Shown piece by piece: positions 30,866 through 39,987 of a stretch of DNA of 64,000 bases. Position numbers and translations under genes: made by a program. The first letter of the stretch is position 1. The number at the start of each line of letters is the position of its first letter. Under the pieces are notes generated by a model, which did no database searches, was not told the DNA's origin, and saw nothing but the letters and a program-made list of their open reading frames with translations. The stretch comes from Streptomyces davaonensis JCM 4913 (GTDB lineage Bacteria; Actinomycetota; Actinomycetes; Streptomycetales; Streptomycetaceae): assembly GCF_000349325.1 (NCBI RefSeq), contig NC_020504.1, forward strand, positions 3,444,053 to 3,508,052, given 5' to 3'.

Positions 30866-31270
30866 GAAGGGTCCTTCCCTGGAGCGGACGTCGGCCTGTC
30901 TGGCTCGGCGACCGGTTGTGCTGTCCGGCTTCGGTCCTTGTCGTGGACCGGCCGGGGCGGTGGTCCGCCAAAGCGGCGGAAGAAAATATCGGTGATGGCG
31001 CTTCTCCAAGCCGTGGCACCGAGTGTCCGTGTCAATCGGCTTGGTCGCACCGGTTCCGGAGCGTGCCCGGCGAGTCGCTCAGTGCTCGTGTACGAGGTAC
31101 TGCCCGCGTACGTCGTACGGAACACAGTGCGGCTTGGGAGGCTCCCGGAAGAATGTCTGTCCCGGACGGGGACACAAAGCACCTCGCCATGGTGGGGTCG
31201 GGTGCAGACCTGAGGTTAACACTACCGGATCCAACAAATATTCCCCCTCTCAAAATCCGGCAACCGTGTG
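30866..31270 (-). promoter_or_regulatory. 405-bp leader and promoter region of rho
   Basis: There is no convincing gene between thrB and rho. A minus-strand open frame (30862-31182) has no family resemblance and I do not call it. Sequence at 31205-31265 is notably AT-rich for this genome and is the likeliest promoter zone. That leaves a transcribed leader of roughly 300 nt, a length at which Rho autoregulation by premature termination is plausible. Confidence 0.4.
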
Positions 31271-32188
31271 TCAGGGAGCAAGCGGCAGCACGCTCGCTCC
31301 CTGGGCGTCGAGCTCGAGCCGGTTCGCGGCCCAGCCCGCACCTGCCAGATCGGCGACCTTGTCGGCGCTGTCGTCATCGGCCAGCGCCAGCACGGTGGGT
31401 CCTGCTCCGGAGATCACCGCGGGGATCCCGTCCGCCCGCAGCCGCTCCACCAGCGCGGCGCTCTCCGGCATGGCCGGGGCGCGGTACTCCTGGTGGAGCC
31501 GGTCCTCGGTGGCGGGCAGCAGCAGCTCGGGGCGCCGGGTGAGGGCCTCGACGAGCAGGGCGGCACGGCCCGCGTTGGTGGCGGCGTCGACATGCGGCAC
31601 GGAGCGCGGGAGCAGGCCGCGCGCGGTCTCGGTGAGGACCGGCTTTCCGGGCACGAAAACCACCGGAACGATGGAATCGGCAGGATCCATCCTGATCGCG
31701 CGGGCGGCGCCGGCCTCCATCCAGGAGAGCGTGAATCCGCCGAGCAGACAGGCCGCGACATTGTCGGGGTGGCCCTCGATCTCGGTGGCCAGCTCCAGCA
31801 GGGCGGCGTCGTCGAGGCGGGACTCACCGCCTATGGTCACGGCACGCGCGGCGACGATTCCGGCGCAGATGGCGGCGGAGGAGGAGCCGAGGCCACGGCC
31901 GTGCGGGATGCGGTTGGCGCAGACGATCTCCAGACCGCGCGGCTGGCCGCCCAGGAGGTCGAAGGCGGTGCGCAGGGAACGTACGAGCAGATGACTCTCG
32001 TCGCGCGGCAGCGTCTCGCTGCCCTCACCGGCGATGTCGATGTGCAGCCCGGAGTCGGCCACCCGGACGACGACGTCGTCGTAGAGCCCCAGCGACAGGC
32101 CGAGGGCGTCGAAGCCCGGACCGAGATTGGCGCTGGTGGCGGGGACGCGCACCCGGACGGCGGCGGCGCGGAAGGCTGGACCGGCCAT
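31271..32188 (-). CDS. thrB: Homoserine kinase
   Basis: A 305-residue GHMP-family kinase that phosphorylates homoserine in threonine synthesis. It shows VRVPATSANLGPGFDALG, the ATP-binding IPHGRGLGSSSAAICAG, HPDNVAACLLGGFTL and the C-terminal ISGAGPTVLAL. The ATG at 32188 (MAGPAFRAAAVRVRVP) was preferred to far-upstream starts. It is the last gene of the hom-thrC-thrB set, but a 226-bp gap separates it from thrC, so it may have its own promoter. Confidence 0.96.
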   Translation of the reverse strand: MAGPAFRAAAVRVRVPATSANLGPGFDALGLSLGLYDDVVVRVADSGLHIDIAGEGSETLPRDESHLLVRSLRTAFDLLGGQPRGLEIVCANRIPHGRGLGSSSAAICAGIVAARAVTIGGESRLDDAALLELATEIEGHPDNVAACLLGGFTLSWMEAGAARAIRMDPADSIVPVVFVPGKPVLTETARGLLPRSVPHVDAATNAGRAALLVEALTRRPELLLPATEDRLHQEYRAPAMPESAALVERLRADGIPAVISGAGPTVLALADDDSADKVADLAGAGWAANRLELDAQGASVLPLAP

Positions 32189-32414
32189 CGCTCGATGACT
32201 CTCCTTGAGCTGCGTGATTGTCGAAGACATTCGATACGTACGTTGATGACCCCTGGGCCGTGGAAACGGCGCGGCGCCCCACCGGATGCTCGGGCATATG
32301 CGGCGGGCGGGTTCAGTACAGCCTATCGAAGGAAGGTTCTGTGGCGACATAGGGCGCACAGGAGGCGCACGATGCGTGTCGTAAGCCCCCCGTGCACCCC
32401 CCGTGCCGCGCTGA

Positions 32415-33473
32415 TCAGGCCAGACCCAGCCGCTCGGCCGCGGTGGCCGCGTCGACGGGGACGGTGACGGGCTGCGGGGCGCCCGCGACGGCCCAGTCGG
32501 GGTCCTTCAGGCCGTTGCCGGTGACGGTGCACACGATCTTCTGGCCCGGGTCGACCTTGCCCTGCTCGGCGGCCTTCAGCAGACCGGCGACGGACGCGGC
32601 GGACGCCGGCTCCACGAAAACACCCTCCTGAGCGGCCAACAGCCGGTAGGCGCGCAGGATCTCACGGTCCGTCACCTCGTCGATGAGGCCGCCGGACTCG
32701 TCCCGGGCCGCGAGTGCGAACTGCCACGAGGCGGGGTTGCCGATCCGGATCGCGGTGGCGATCGTCGAGGGGTCCTTGACGACCTCCCCGCGCACGATGG
32801 GCGCGGACCCGGACGCCTGGAAGCCCCACATGCGCGGGGTCTTCGCGGCGATGCCGTCGGCGGCGTACTCGCGGTACCCCTTCCAGTACGCGGTGATGTT
32901 GCCCGCGTTGCCGACCGGCAGGACGTGGATGTCGGGGGCGTCCCCGAGCATGTCCACGATCTCGAACGCGGCCGTCTTCTGGCCCTCGATACGTACCGGG
33001 TTGACCGAATTGACCAGCGCCACGGGGTAGTTGTCGCTGAGCGCGCGGGCGAGGTCGAGGCAGTCGTCGAAGTTGCCGTCGACCTGGAGGATCTTCGCGC
33101 CGTGCACCAGGGCCTGGCCCATCTTGCCGAGCGCGATCTTGCCCTGCGGGACCAGGACGGCCGACACCATGCCCGCGCGTACGGCATAAGCGGCCGCGGA
33201 GGCCGAGGTGTTGCCGGTGGAGGCGCAGATGACCGCCTTCGCGCCCTCCTCCTTGGCCTTGGTGATGGCCATGGTCATTCCGCGGTCCTTGAAGGAACCG
33301 GTCGGGTTCGCGCCTTCCACCTTCAGGTGGACCTCGCAGCCCGTGCGCTCGGAGAGCACCTGCGCGGGCACGAGGGGCGTGCCGCCCTCGCGCAGCGTCA
33401 CGACCGGCGTGGTGTCGGATACCGGCAGCCGGTCCCGGTATTCCTCGATGATTCCGCGCCACTGGTGGGTCAT
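32415..33473 (-). CDS. thrC: Threonine synthase
   Basis: A 352-residue PLP enzyme that converts O-phosphohomoserine to threonine. The PLP Lys is in [15 protein letters not shown], and [17 protein letters not shown] plus the phosphate-cup [15 protein letters not shown] are present. The length matches the short type-I bacterial enzyme. It begins 6 bp after the hom stop, so the two are co-transcribed. Confidence 0.97.
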   Translation of the reverse strand: MTHQWRGIIEEYRDRLPVSDTTPVVTLREGGTPLVPAQVLSERTGCEVHLKVEGANPTGSFKDRGMTMAITKAKEEGAKAVICASTGNTSASAAAYAVRAGMVSAVLVPQGKIALGKMGQALVHGAKILQVDGNFDDCLDLARALSDNYPVALVNSVNPVRIEGQKTAAFEIVDMLGDAPDIHVLPVGNAGNITAYWKGYREYAADGIAAKTPRMWGFQASGSAPIVRGEVVKDPSTIATAIRIGNPASWQFALAARDESGGLIDEVTDREILRAYRLLAAQEGVFVEPASAASVAGLLKAAEQGKVDPGQKIVCTVTGNGLKDPDWAVAGAPQPVTVPVDAATAAERLGLA

Positions 33474-33479
33474 TGCTGG

Positions 33480-34772
33480 TTACTCTCCTTCAACCCGCAT
33501 GATGCTGGCGACACCGCGCACGGTGTCGAGCTTGCGCAGCGCCTCGACGGTGCCGCCGAGGGCCGCGTCGGACGCACGGTGGGTCACGACGACGAGGGAC
33601 GCCTCGCCGTCCTTGCCCTGCTGCCGAACCGTATCGATCGAGACTCCGTGCTCGGCGAACACGGTCGCCACCTGGGCGAGAACACCCGGTTTGTCGGCGA
33701 CGTCGAGGCTGATGTGATAGCGCGTGACGACGTCACCCATGCCGGACACGGGCAGCGCCGCATACGCGGACTCGCCGGGTCCGGTGGTGCCGCTGAGCCG
33801 GTTGCGGCAGACGGCGACGAGGTCGCCGAGGACGGCGGAGGCGGTCGGGGAGCCGCCCGCGCCGGGGCCGTAGAACATGAGCTGGCCGGAGGCGTCGGAC
33901 TCGACGAAGACGGCGTTGTACGCGCCGCGCACGGAGGCGAGCGGGTGGGTCAGCGGAATCATCGCGGGGTGCACGCGCGCGGTGACCGACTGGCCGTCCT
34001 CGGCCCGCTCGCAGATGGCGAGGAGCTTGATGGTGCAGCCCATCTCCTTGGCGGAGGCGAAGTCGGCGGCGGTGACCTCGGTCATGCCCTCGCGGTAGAC
34101 GTCATCGAGACGCACACGCGTGTGGAAGGCGATCCCGGCGAGGATGGCGGCCTTGGCGGCTGCGTCGAAGCCCTCGACGTCGGCGGTCGGGTCGGCCTCG
34201 GCGTACCCCAGGGCGGTGGCCTCGTCGAGGGCTTCCTGATACCCGGCCCCGGTCGAATCCATCTTGTCGAGGATGAAATTGGTGGTGCCGTTGACGATGC
34301 CGAGCACGCGGTTGACCTTGTCGCCGGCGAGGGACTCGCGCAGCGGGCGGATCAGCGGGATGGCACCGGCGACGGCGGCCTCGTAATAGAGGTCCTTGTT
34401 GTTGGCCTCGGCGGCGGCGTGCAGATCGGTGCCGTCCTGGGCGAGGAGGGCCTTGTTGGCGGAGACGACGGACGCGCCGTGCTCGAAGGCGGTGGTGATG
34501 AGCGAGCGGGCGGGCTCGATACCGCCGATGACCTCGACGACCACGTCGATGTCGCCGCGTTTGACGAGGGCGGTGGCGTCGGTGGTGATCAGCTCGCGCG
34601 GGATGCCCTCCCGCACCTTGTCGGGCCGCCGCACGGCCACGCCGGCGAGCTCGATGGGGGCACCGATACGGGCGGCGAGGTCGTCGGCGTGCGTCGTCAT
34701 GATGCGCGCCACCTCTGAGCCGACCACTCCACAGCCCAGCAGCGCCACCTTCAGCGGACGCGTACGCATCAT
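33480..34772 (-). CDS. hom: Homoserine dehydrogenase
   Basis: A 430-residue NAD(P)-dependent enzyme that reduces aspartate semialdehyde to homoserine, at the branch to threonine and methionine. Motifs: LKVALLGCGVVGSEV (dinucleotide), VNGTTNFILDKM, GYAEADPTADVEGFDAAAKAAIL and a C-terminal ACT-type regulatory domain (HISLDVADKPGVLAQVATVFAEHG), suggesting threonine feedback inhibition. It starts with tandem ATGATG preceded by an AAAGGAAA ribosome-binding site. A 156-bp gap to lysA leaves room for a promoter. Confidence 0.97.
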   Translation of the reverse strand: MMRTRPLKVALLGCGVVGSEVARIMTTHADDLAARIGAPIELAGVAVRRPDKVREGIPRELITTDATALVKRGDIDVVVEVIGGIEPARSLITTAFEHGASVVSANKALLAQDGTDLHAAAEANNKDLYYEAAVAGAIPLIRPLRESLAGDKVNRVLGIVNGTTNFILDKMDSTGAGYQEALDEATALGYAEADPTADVEGFDAAAKAAILAGIAFHTRVRLDDVYREGMTEVTAADFASAKEMGCTIKLLAICERAEDGQSVTARVHPAMIPLTHPLASVRGAYNAVFVESDASGQLMFYGPGAGGSPTASAVLGDLVAVCRNRLSGTTGPGESAYAALPVSGMGDVVTRYHISLDVADKPGVLAQVATVFAEHGVSIDTVRQQGKDGEASLVVVTHRASDAALGGTVEALRKLDTVRGVASIMRVEGE

Positions 34773-34928
34773 CCGACCTCGTTTCCTTTACCTTCTACGG
34801 TTGGTCCAGTCTCACTCACCGGACCGGAGTTTCTATCCATAGTCCGGATCGTGAGACGTCTATTTCATTATGTTGGCGGGTGGAGACGGGAAGATCTTCC
34901 GCCGCCCTCTGTGGGCTGTGGACATTGC

Positions 34929-36320
34929 TCAGCCGACGTCGAGACGCAGGAGGTCCTCCTCGGTCTCCCGGCGGACGATCACCCGGGCCTCGCCCTCATG
35001 CACGGCGACGACGGGCGGCCGGAGCACATGGTTGTAGTTGCTGGCCATGGACCGGCAGTAGGCGCCGGTCGCCGGTACGGCGATCAGGTCACCCGGCGCC
35101 AGGTCCGCGGGCAGGAACGCGTCCTTCACCACGATGTCCCCACTCTCGCAGTGCTTGCCGACGACGCGGGCGAGCATCGGCTCGGCGTCGGAGGTGCGGG
35201 AGACGAGGGCGACGCTGTACTCGGCGTCGTAGAGCGCGGTGCGGATGTTGTCGGACATGCCGCCGTCGACGGAGACGTAGGTTCGGATGTGGTCGAGCGG
35301 CTTGATGGTGCCGACCTCGTAGAGCGTGAAGGCGGTGGGCCCGACGATGGCGCGCCCCGGCTCGACGGAGATCCGCGGGGTCCGCAGCTTGGCGGCCTCG
35401 CACTCACGGGTGACGATCTCGGTGAGCGCCTTGGCGATCTCGTGGGGCTCACGGGGATCGTCGTCGCTGGTGTAAGCGATGCCAAGCCCACCCCCAAGGT
35501 CGATCTCGGGAAGCTCGACCCCGTGCTCATCACGAATGTCCTTGAGCAACCCGACGACCCGATGCGCGGCGACCTCGAACCCACTCATGTCGAAGATCTG
35601 CGAGCCGATGTGGGAGTGGATGCCGATCAGCTCGAGCCCGTCGAGCTGAAGCGCCCTCCGTACGGCCTCCGCGGCCTGCCCCCCGGCCAGCGGAATACCG
35701 AACTTCTGGTCCTCGTGGGCGGTGGCGATGAACTCGTGCGTATGGGCCTCGACGCCGACGGTGATGCGGATCTGCACGCGCTGCCGCTTGCCGAGTTCGC
35801 GCGCGATGTGGGCGACGCGGACGATCTCCTGGAAGGAGTCGAGAACGATCCGCCCGACGCCGTTCTCGATCGCCCGGGTGATCTCCGCCTCGGACTTGTT
35901 GTTGCCGTGGAAGGCGATGCGGTCGGCGGGCATCCCGGCGGAGAGGGCGGTGGCGAGCTCACCGCCGGAGCACACGTCGAGGTTGAGCCCCTCCTCGTGC
36001 AGCCACCGCACGACGGCGCGGGAGAGGAAGGCCTTGCCCGCGTAGAAGACATCGGCGTCGGTACCGAAGGCGGTGCGCCAGGCGCGGGCACGGGAGCGGA
36101 AGTCGGCCTCGTCGATGACGTAGGCGGGGGTGCCGTACTCCTCGGCGAGCCGGTTCACGTCGATGCCGCCGACGGTGACTGTTCCTTCGGCGTCACGGCC
36201 GACGGTCTGGGCCCACACCTTGGGGTCGAGGGCGTTCAGGTCCGCCGGCGGGGCGGAGTAGTGCCCCTCGGGCAGAACATCGGCGTGGCGGGGCCCGGCG
36301 GGGTGTGCGGAACGGCTCAT
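34929..36320 (-). CDS. lysA: Diaminopimelate decarboxylase
   Basis: A 463-residue fold-III PLP enzyme that makes lysine from meso-diaminopimelate. The PLP Lys is in [33 protein letters not shown], the glycine loop [10 protein letters not shown], and [10 protein letters not shown] at the C-terminus are all present. ATG at 36320. It follows nrtL after 16 bp, mirroring the argS-lysA pair known in corynebacteria and mycobacteria. Confidence 0.96.
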   Translation of the reverse strand: MSRSAHPAGPRHADVLPEGHYSAPPADLNALDPKVWAQTVGRDAEGTVTVGGIDVNRLAEEYGTPAYVIDEADFRSRARAWRTAFGTDADVFYAGKAFLSRAVVRWLHEEGLNLDVCSGGELATALSAGMPADRIAFHGNNKSEAEITRAIENGVGRIVLDSFQEIVRVAHIARELGKRQRVQIRITVGVEAHTHEFIATAHEDQKFGIPLAGGQAAEAVRRALQLDGLELIGIHSHIGSQIFDMSGFEVAAHRVVGLLKDIRDEHGVELPEIDLGGGLGIAYTSDDDPREPHEIAKALTEIVTRECEAAKLRTPRISVEPGRAIVGPTAFTLYEVGTIKPLDHIRTYVSVDGGMSDNIRTALYDAEYSVALVSRTSDAEPMLARVVGKHCESGDIVVKDAFLPADLAPGDLIAVPATGAYCRSMASNYNHVLRPPVVAVHEGEARVIVRRETEEDLLRLDVG

Positions 36321-36336
36321 GACTCTTGTGGCTTCC

Positions 36337-37494
36337 TCAGAGGTGTTCGGGTGCGTCGATGCCGAGCAGGGACAGGCCACCGGCCAGCACCGCCCCGGCG
36401 GCTTCGGCGAGCGCGAGCCGGGCACGGTGGGCGGCCAAGGGTTTCTCCGCGCCACGCGGCAGCACGGCAGGCAGGAACGCGAGGGCGGCATCGGCGACGG
36501 TGACGAGGTGCCGGGCGAGGCGGTCGGGGGCGCGGTGCTCGGCGGAGGCGGCGAGGATGCGGGGGTGGTCGGCGAGGGCGGAGGTCAGGGCCTGGGCCTG
36601 GGCCTGGGCCTCGGGAGTGGGTCCCGGGTCGCCCGGGTCGCCCGGGTCGGAGGTGAAGCCGAGGGCGGAGGTGCCCGGTTGGGCCGCTGGGGGACGGGCG
36701 TCGCGAGTGGACCCCGGGTCGCCCGGTTCGGAGGTGAAGCCGAGGGCGGTGGCGTTGCGGGTGAGGGCGCGGGTGCGGGCGTGGGCGTAACGGACCCGGA
36801 AGAGGGGGTTGGCCTCGCGCTGGACGAGGTGTTCGCCGTCGATGCGGGGCCGGTCGTGGGCGGCGGGGTGGAGCAGCGCCCAGCGGGCGGCGTCGCGTCC
36901 GAGCGGCAGCGGATCGGAGGGTGCCGGAACGGGTCGTACGTTGACGTCGAGCGGCGCGGGGGCGCCGGGCCGCCCGGAGGCGTCGACGCGCACACCGAGC
37001 ACGCCCACCCACCCCTCCTCGGGCGAAGCCACGCAACTGGTCCGGACTCGGGCCGCCTGCGACCGCAGCAGCCGAGCGACGACGTCCATGACGACCACGG
37101 CGCGCACCTCGTGCGGACAGTGCAGCTGCACGACCTGCCCACTCAGCCGGTCCGAGAACCCGTACCGCGCCCCGAGCCGCAGGATCTCCTCGACAAGCGC
37201 AGCGGTCCCGGCGCCCCGCAGACTGAAGTTGATGAATCCGGGCCCCGTGACGACGACGTCGGCGACCCCGTCCTCCCCCACGAGATGCGGCCGCAGGATC
37301 TCGGCGACGCGCAGAGGTGTCTGCCCCGCCGGGCGGGCGAGCTGGAGGGCGACGTTGGTGGCGTAGTCCCCACAGCCACCGGGCCCGGGAACGGTCACCA
37401 GCACCCGCTCCGGCACGGCCACGCGCAGTTCCCCCTGATCGACAGCACGACGCACCGCGCGCAGCACGGTACGGGAGAGCTCGACGGGGGTCAC
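36337..37494 (-). CDS. nrtL: ArgRS-related protein without catalytic core (NrtL type)
   Basis: A 385-residue relative of arginyl-tRNA synthetase. The N-terminal additional domain is recognisable ([19 protein letters not shown] and [11 protein letters not shown]), and the C-terminal DALR anticodon-binding helices are present ([21 protein letters not shown] onward to the end). The Rossmann catalytic core with HIGH and KMSKS motifs is missing, so it cannot aminoacylate. An internal repeat ([22 protein letters not shown]) forms a Pro/Gly linker. It occupies the argS position upstream of lysA and lies 700 bp from a tRNA-Arg gene. Function unknown; tRNA binding is an inference. Confidence 0.88.
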   Translation of the reverse strand: MTPVELSRTVLRAVRRAVDQGELRVAVPERVLVTVPGPGGCGDYATNVALQLARPAGQTPLRVAEILRPHLVGEDGVADVVVTGPGFINFSLRGAGTAALVEEILRLGARYGFSDRLSGQVVQLHCPHEVRAVVVMDVVARLLRSQAARVRTSCVASPEEGWVGVLGVRVDASGRPGAPAPLDVNVRPVPAPSDPLPLGRDAARWALLHPAAHDRPRIDGEHLVQREANPLFRVRYAHARTRALTRNATALGFTSEPGDPGSTRDARPPAAQPGTSALGFTSDPGDPGDPGPTPEAQAQAQALTSALADHPRILAASAEHRAPDRLARHLVTVADAALAFLPAVLPRGAEKPLAAHRARLALAEAAGAVLAGGLSLLGIDAPEHL

Positions 37495-37580
37495 GGGACC
37501 AGCGTATGGGAGAAGGGGGGTGGGTAAGCGAGCGGGTTTGGACGATCGTCCGGGATATGGACGATCACCGGAGCCGCATG

Positions 37581-38039
37581 TCAGCCCACACCACCGTCCC
37601 TGCCGCCGGCACCGGCACTGGCACCGGTCGGAGGCTGCGCACCGAGGGCACCCCCGAGCTTGCCCTTCCGCTCCATCAACTTCCGCACCAGGCTGACGAG
37701 TTCGGAGGGCTCGAAGGGCTTGGCGAGGAAGGCGTCGACGCCGACATCGAGGCCGCTGTCCACCTCGTACTGCGTACAGGCGCTGACGATGGCGAGAGGC
37801 AGGTCACGGGTCCGGGGATCGGCACGCAGGCGCGCGGCGGTGCGGAGGCCGTCCAGCCGGGGCATGACGACGTCCAGGGTGACGACGTCCGGACGGACCT
37901 GATGAACCACATCCAGACACTCGGCACCATCGGCCGCGGTCACGACCTCGATGCCCTCCAGCTCGAGGTTGACCCTGATCAGCTGCCGGATGACCTTGTT
38001 GTCGTCCACAACAAGCACCCGGCCCGACGCGCCTGGCAC
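37581..38039 (-). CDS. Single-domain response regulator
   Basis: A 152-residue protein that is only a CheY-like receiver plus a Gly/Ala tail. Receiver residues: DDN acidic pair in VLVVDDNKV, phospho-acceptor in VTLDVVMPRLDG, Ser in AIVSAC and Lys in AKPFEP. There is no output domain, so it likely acts by protein contact or in a phosphorelay. GTG at 38039 is the best start because VPGASGRVLVVDDN matches the family; there is no clear ribosome-binding site, so the mRNA may be leaderless. No histidine kinase is adjacent. Confidence 0.88.
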   Translation of the reverse strand: MPGASGRVLVVDDNKVIRQLIRVNLELEGIEVVTAADGAECLDVVHQVRPDVVTLDVVMPRLDGLRTAARLRADPRTRDLPLAIVSACTQYEVDSGLDVGVDAFLAKPFEPSELVSLVRKLMERKGKLGGALGAQPPTGASAGAGGRDGGVG

Positions 38040-38192
38040 AAGTCGAGAGTAGGTCCGGACCGGCCACCGCGTCCGGGTTTTGCCCACTTCCACCCCCTGC
38101 GGACGACCCCATCCCCGGAAAACGCGTTCATGAACACCCCACCGATGCTGGTAGGGTTCTACCCGTCGCCGCCAAGCAAGGCGCCCGACAAA

Positions 38193-38264
38193 GCCCCCGT
38201 AGCTCAGGGGATAGAGCAACGGCCTCCGGAGCCGTGTGCGCAGGTTCGAATCCTGCCGGGGGCA
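38193..38264 (+). tRNA. tRNA-Arg (anticodon CCG)
   Basis: A complete cloverleaf: acceptor GCCCCCG/CGGGGGC with A discriminator, D arm GCTC/GAGC, anticodon stem ACGGC/GCCGT with loop CTCCGGA (anticodon CCG), and T arm GCAGG-TTCGAAT-CCTGC. No CCA is encoded. Its 3' half is the probable attachment site of the decayed integrative element that follows. Confidence 0.97.
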
Positions 38265-38318
38265 CTCGCCAGATCACCTACGAAGTTTCGTACCTGGCCT
38301 GTGCGGATGCCGACAGAA

Positions 38319-38353
38319 GAGGGCGGGAGCCAGTCTCACTGACTCCCGTCCTC
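38319..38353. terminator. Terminator downstream of tRNA-Arg
   Basis: A 16-bp stem (38319-38334 and 38338-38353) with one mismatch, one G-U pair and a 3-nt loop, 55 nt past the tRNA. The interval 38354-38559 holds nothing else I can support. Confidence 0.75.
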
Positions 38354-38559
38354 TCTCGTTGTCGCGCACAGTTCGCGTGTGAGGAGCGTGAGGGCCAGCA
38401 GCCGATGCCTGCCCGCTGCGTGCGCGCGGAACCACAGCCGCCGGGATCTCCGTGGCGGCGAGCCGAGCCAGCAACCGGTCGCGCTGGCGGTCAGATCCAA
38501 ACCACCGGCGGTAAGAGGGTCGTACGAGCGCGTACCACCACTGCCGCCAGCCGGGGCCT

Positions 38560-39234
38560 TCAGTCTGTCTCTCTGACGTAGCAGTGGGAGTATTTACCGG
38601 AGGACGTGAACTTGGGCAGGTCATTTCGGAAGAAGTAGATTCCCCGATCGTCTCCCGCACTCATTTCATCGACTGCCTTCTTTGACACAATCAGGCAGAA
38701 ATTCTCAGCCAACGGCTTGCGGCTCCCGGACCGACCCAACTGAATGTACCCCTCATATCGGCCCGGCTGGAGCGCCCAGCTGTCGTCTCGGAATTGAAAC
38801 ATTGGCTGCTGCGGTTTGTCCTGACTGACGAGGAATGGCGCTGGGTCGCCAGACCATTCGATCCTGATCTCGTCGGACTCAAAATCAAAATACGGCGTAC
38901 CATTGCTCTGCCAGTAGAAATTTGGCCTCTTTGACGAAGAACTCGCGCCGACAGGTTTAATTCGCAAACGCGCGTCACTGATCACCTCGACATCTTGCGA
39001 CTTAAACCTGGTGGACACTGTCGGCTGAAAGTAGATCAAGGTTCCTTGGCCTGCTGGCCCAATTCGCATGAGATGCGGAAGCGTCACATCAAGTCTCGGC
39101 TTCTGTTGAAGCTCAGCCCAGTTGTAGAGCGAAAGAGCCAGGGCGGCGAGAGCGGCAGCTGTAGCTGCCCACTTGTGGATAGCGTCGTACCAGACTCTTC
39201 GGCGCGCCGATGCCACCTCGCCACCATCTGCCAT
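38560..39234 (-). CDS. Membrane-anchored hypothetical protein, low-GC cargo gene
   Basis: A 224-residue protein of no family I know. One transmembrane helix (about residues 22-42, AATAAALAALALSLYNWAEL) is followed by an extracytoplasmic domain with mixed, polar sequence such as TLIYFQPTVSTRFKSQDVEV and NFYWQSNGTPYFDFES. Base composition is clearly poorer in GC than all neighbours, with many A/T-ending codons, which points to horizontal gain. It lies between tRNA-Arg and the broken integrase and is probably surviving cargo of that element. A role in element maintenance or phage defence is only speculation. Confidence 0.75.
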   Translation of the reverse strand: MADGGEVASARRRVWYDAIHKWAATAAALAALALSLYNWAELQQKPRLDVTLPHLMRIGPAGQGTLIYFQPTVSTRFKSQDVEVISDARLRIKPVGASSSSKRPNFYWQSNGTPYFDFESDEIRIEWSGDPAPFLVSQDKPQQPMFQFRDDSWALQPGRYEGYIQLGRSGSRKPLAENFCLIVSKKAVDEMSAGDDRGIYFFRNDLPKFTSSGKYSHCYVRETD

Positions 39235-39442
39235 GTTCTTAGCCTGACCCTGAACCGAAGGTCTCAGCCCGTAGTGCTACTCCATATGGCCAACGGAACG
39301 AACACTTGGCCAGCGCGCCGATGCCAGCGCGTCGCATCGAGGCGAACCGAGTTGCCCCGCCTGTCCACAACGGGCGGGGCAACGAAAGCGTCACAGAACA
39401 ACCTGCGCCATCGCTTATCGGCGCTGCCGCTCGTCCAGGGGG

Positions 39443-39944
39443 TCAGGGCACCCAGCCCATGGCCATCTCGATCCTCCCGTTGTTCTCTGCCTCGCTGTCG
39501 TCGACTACTCCCGCATAGCGGCGGTGGATCACCTCTGGGGAGTTGCCCGCAGGCCGGGCTGCTTCAGCCACAGGGAGTCCCGCGCGGAGCCAGTTCGTAA
39601 TGCACGTGGCTCGCAGGTCGTACGGCTTCCGAGCGAGGGGCGAAGCAACCTTGTCCGGCGGGAGCGCAAACGGTCGGGCTTCCTGCCACACCCTCCAGTA
39701 GCTCGAGGTCCCGAGCAAGCCGCCACGCTCGTCGGGAAGAGCCGCCCACCCTTGGCCGTCCCGAATTCCGTCCGATGTGCCCGGAGCATCGCCACGAGTA
39801 CGGGGGGAATCGGTACGGGCCAGTCGCTGCCAGGCTCCCGTGACTTCAGCCCCCGCGTGTCGGTCCAATTCTTTCCCGCGACAGGACGCGTCTCGCGAAG
39901 AGTGAGAGTTCCCCACTCTTTCTCGGGAAGGTGGCAGACCGCTA
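39443..39944 (-). pseudogene. Tyrosine-recombinase integrase, 3' fragment (frameshifted, split by IS)
   Basis: This encodes the C-terminal catalytic half of a phage/ICE-type integrase. Read from the IS edge the frame gives HLPEKEWGTLTLRETRPVAG, then GLKSREPGS, PVPIPPVLVAMLRAH and GRLFP. A one-base deletion near 39731-39740 then shifts the frame, and the downstream part continues as DERGGLLGTSSYWRVWQEA, ARKPYDLRATCITNWLRAG and AGNSPEVIHRRYAGVVDDSE, with the catalytic Tyr in RRYAG. The gene is thus inactivated twice: by the IS insertion and by the frameshift. The 5' part resumes at 41074. Confidence 0.88.
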
Positions 39945-39965
39945 GTGTCCTGAGTCGTTAGTTCG
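39945..39965 (+). repeat. Left terminal inverted repeat of the IS630 element
   Basis: It matches the complement of 41053-41073 in 20 of 21 positions (G/A difference at position 17). It is preceded by the TA duplication at 39943-39944. Confidence 0.92.
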
Positions 39966-39987
39966 CTTGCGGTTGTAGGGTGGGGCG

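Noticed and set aside
30862..31182. A 106-codon minus-strand frame in the rho leader
   Set aside because: No recognisable family, overlaps the rho start, and its Arg/Pro/Ser composition is ordinary for non-coding GC-rich sequence. Left as leader.
28958..31213. A 751-codon plus-strand frame opposite rho
   Set aside because: It mirrors rho codons, with low-complexity Thr/Ala/Val stretches opposite the Rho insert; no family features.
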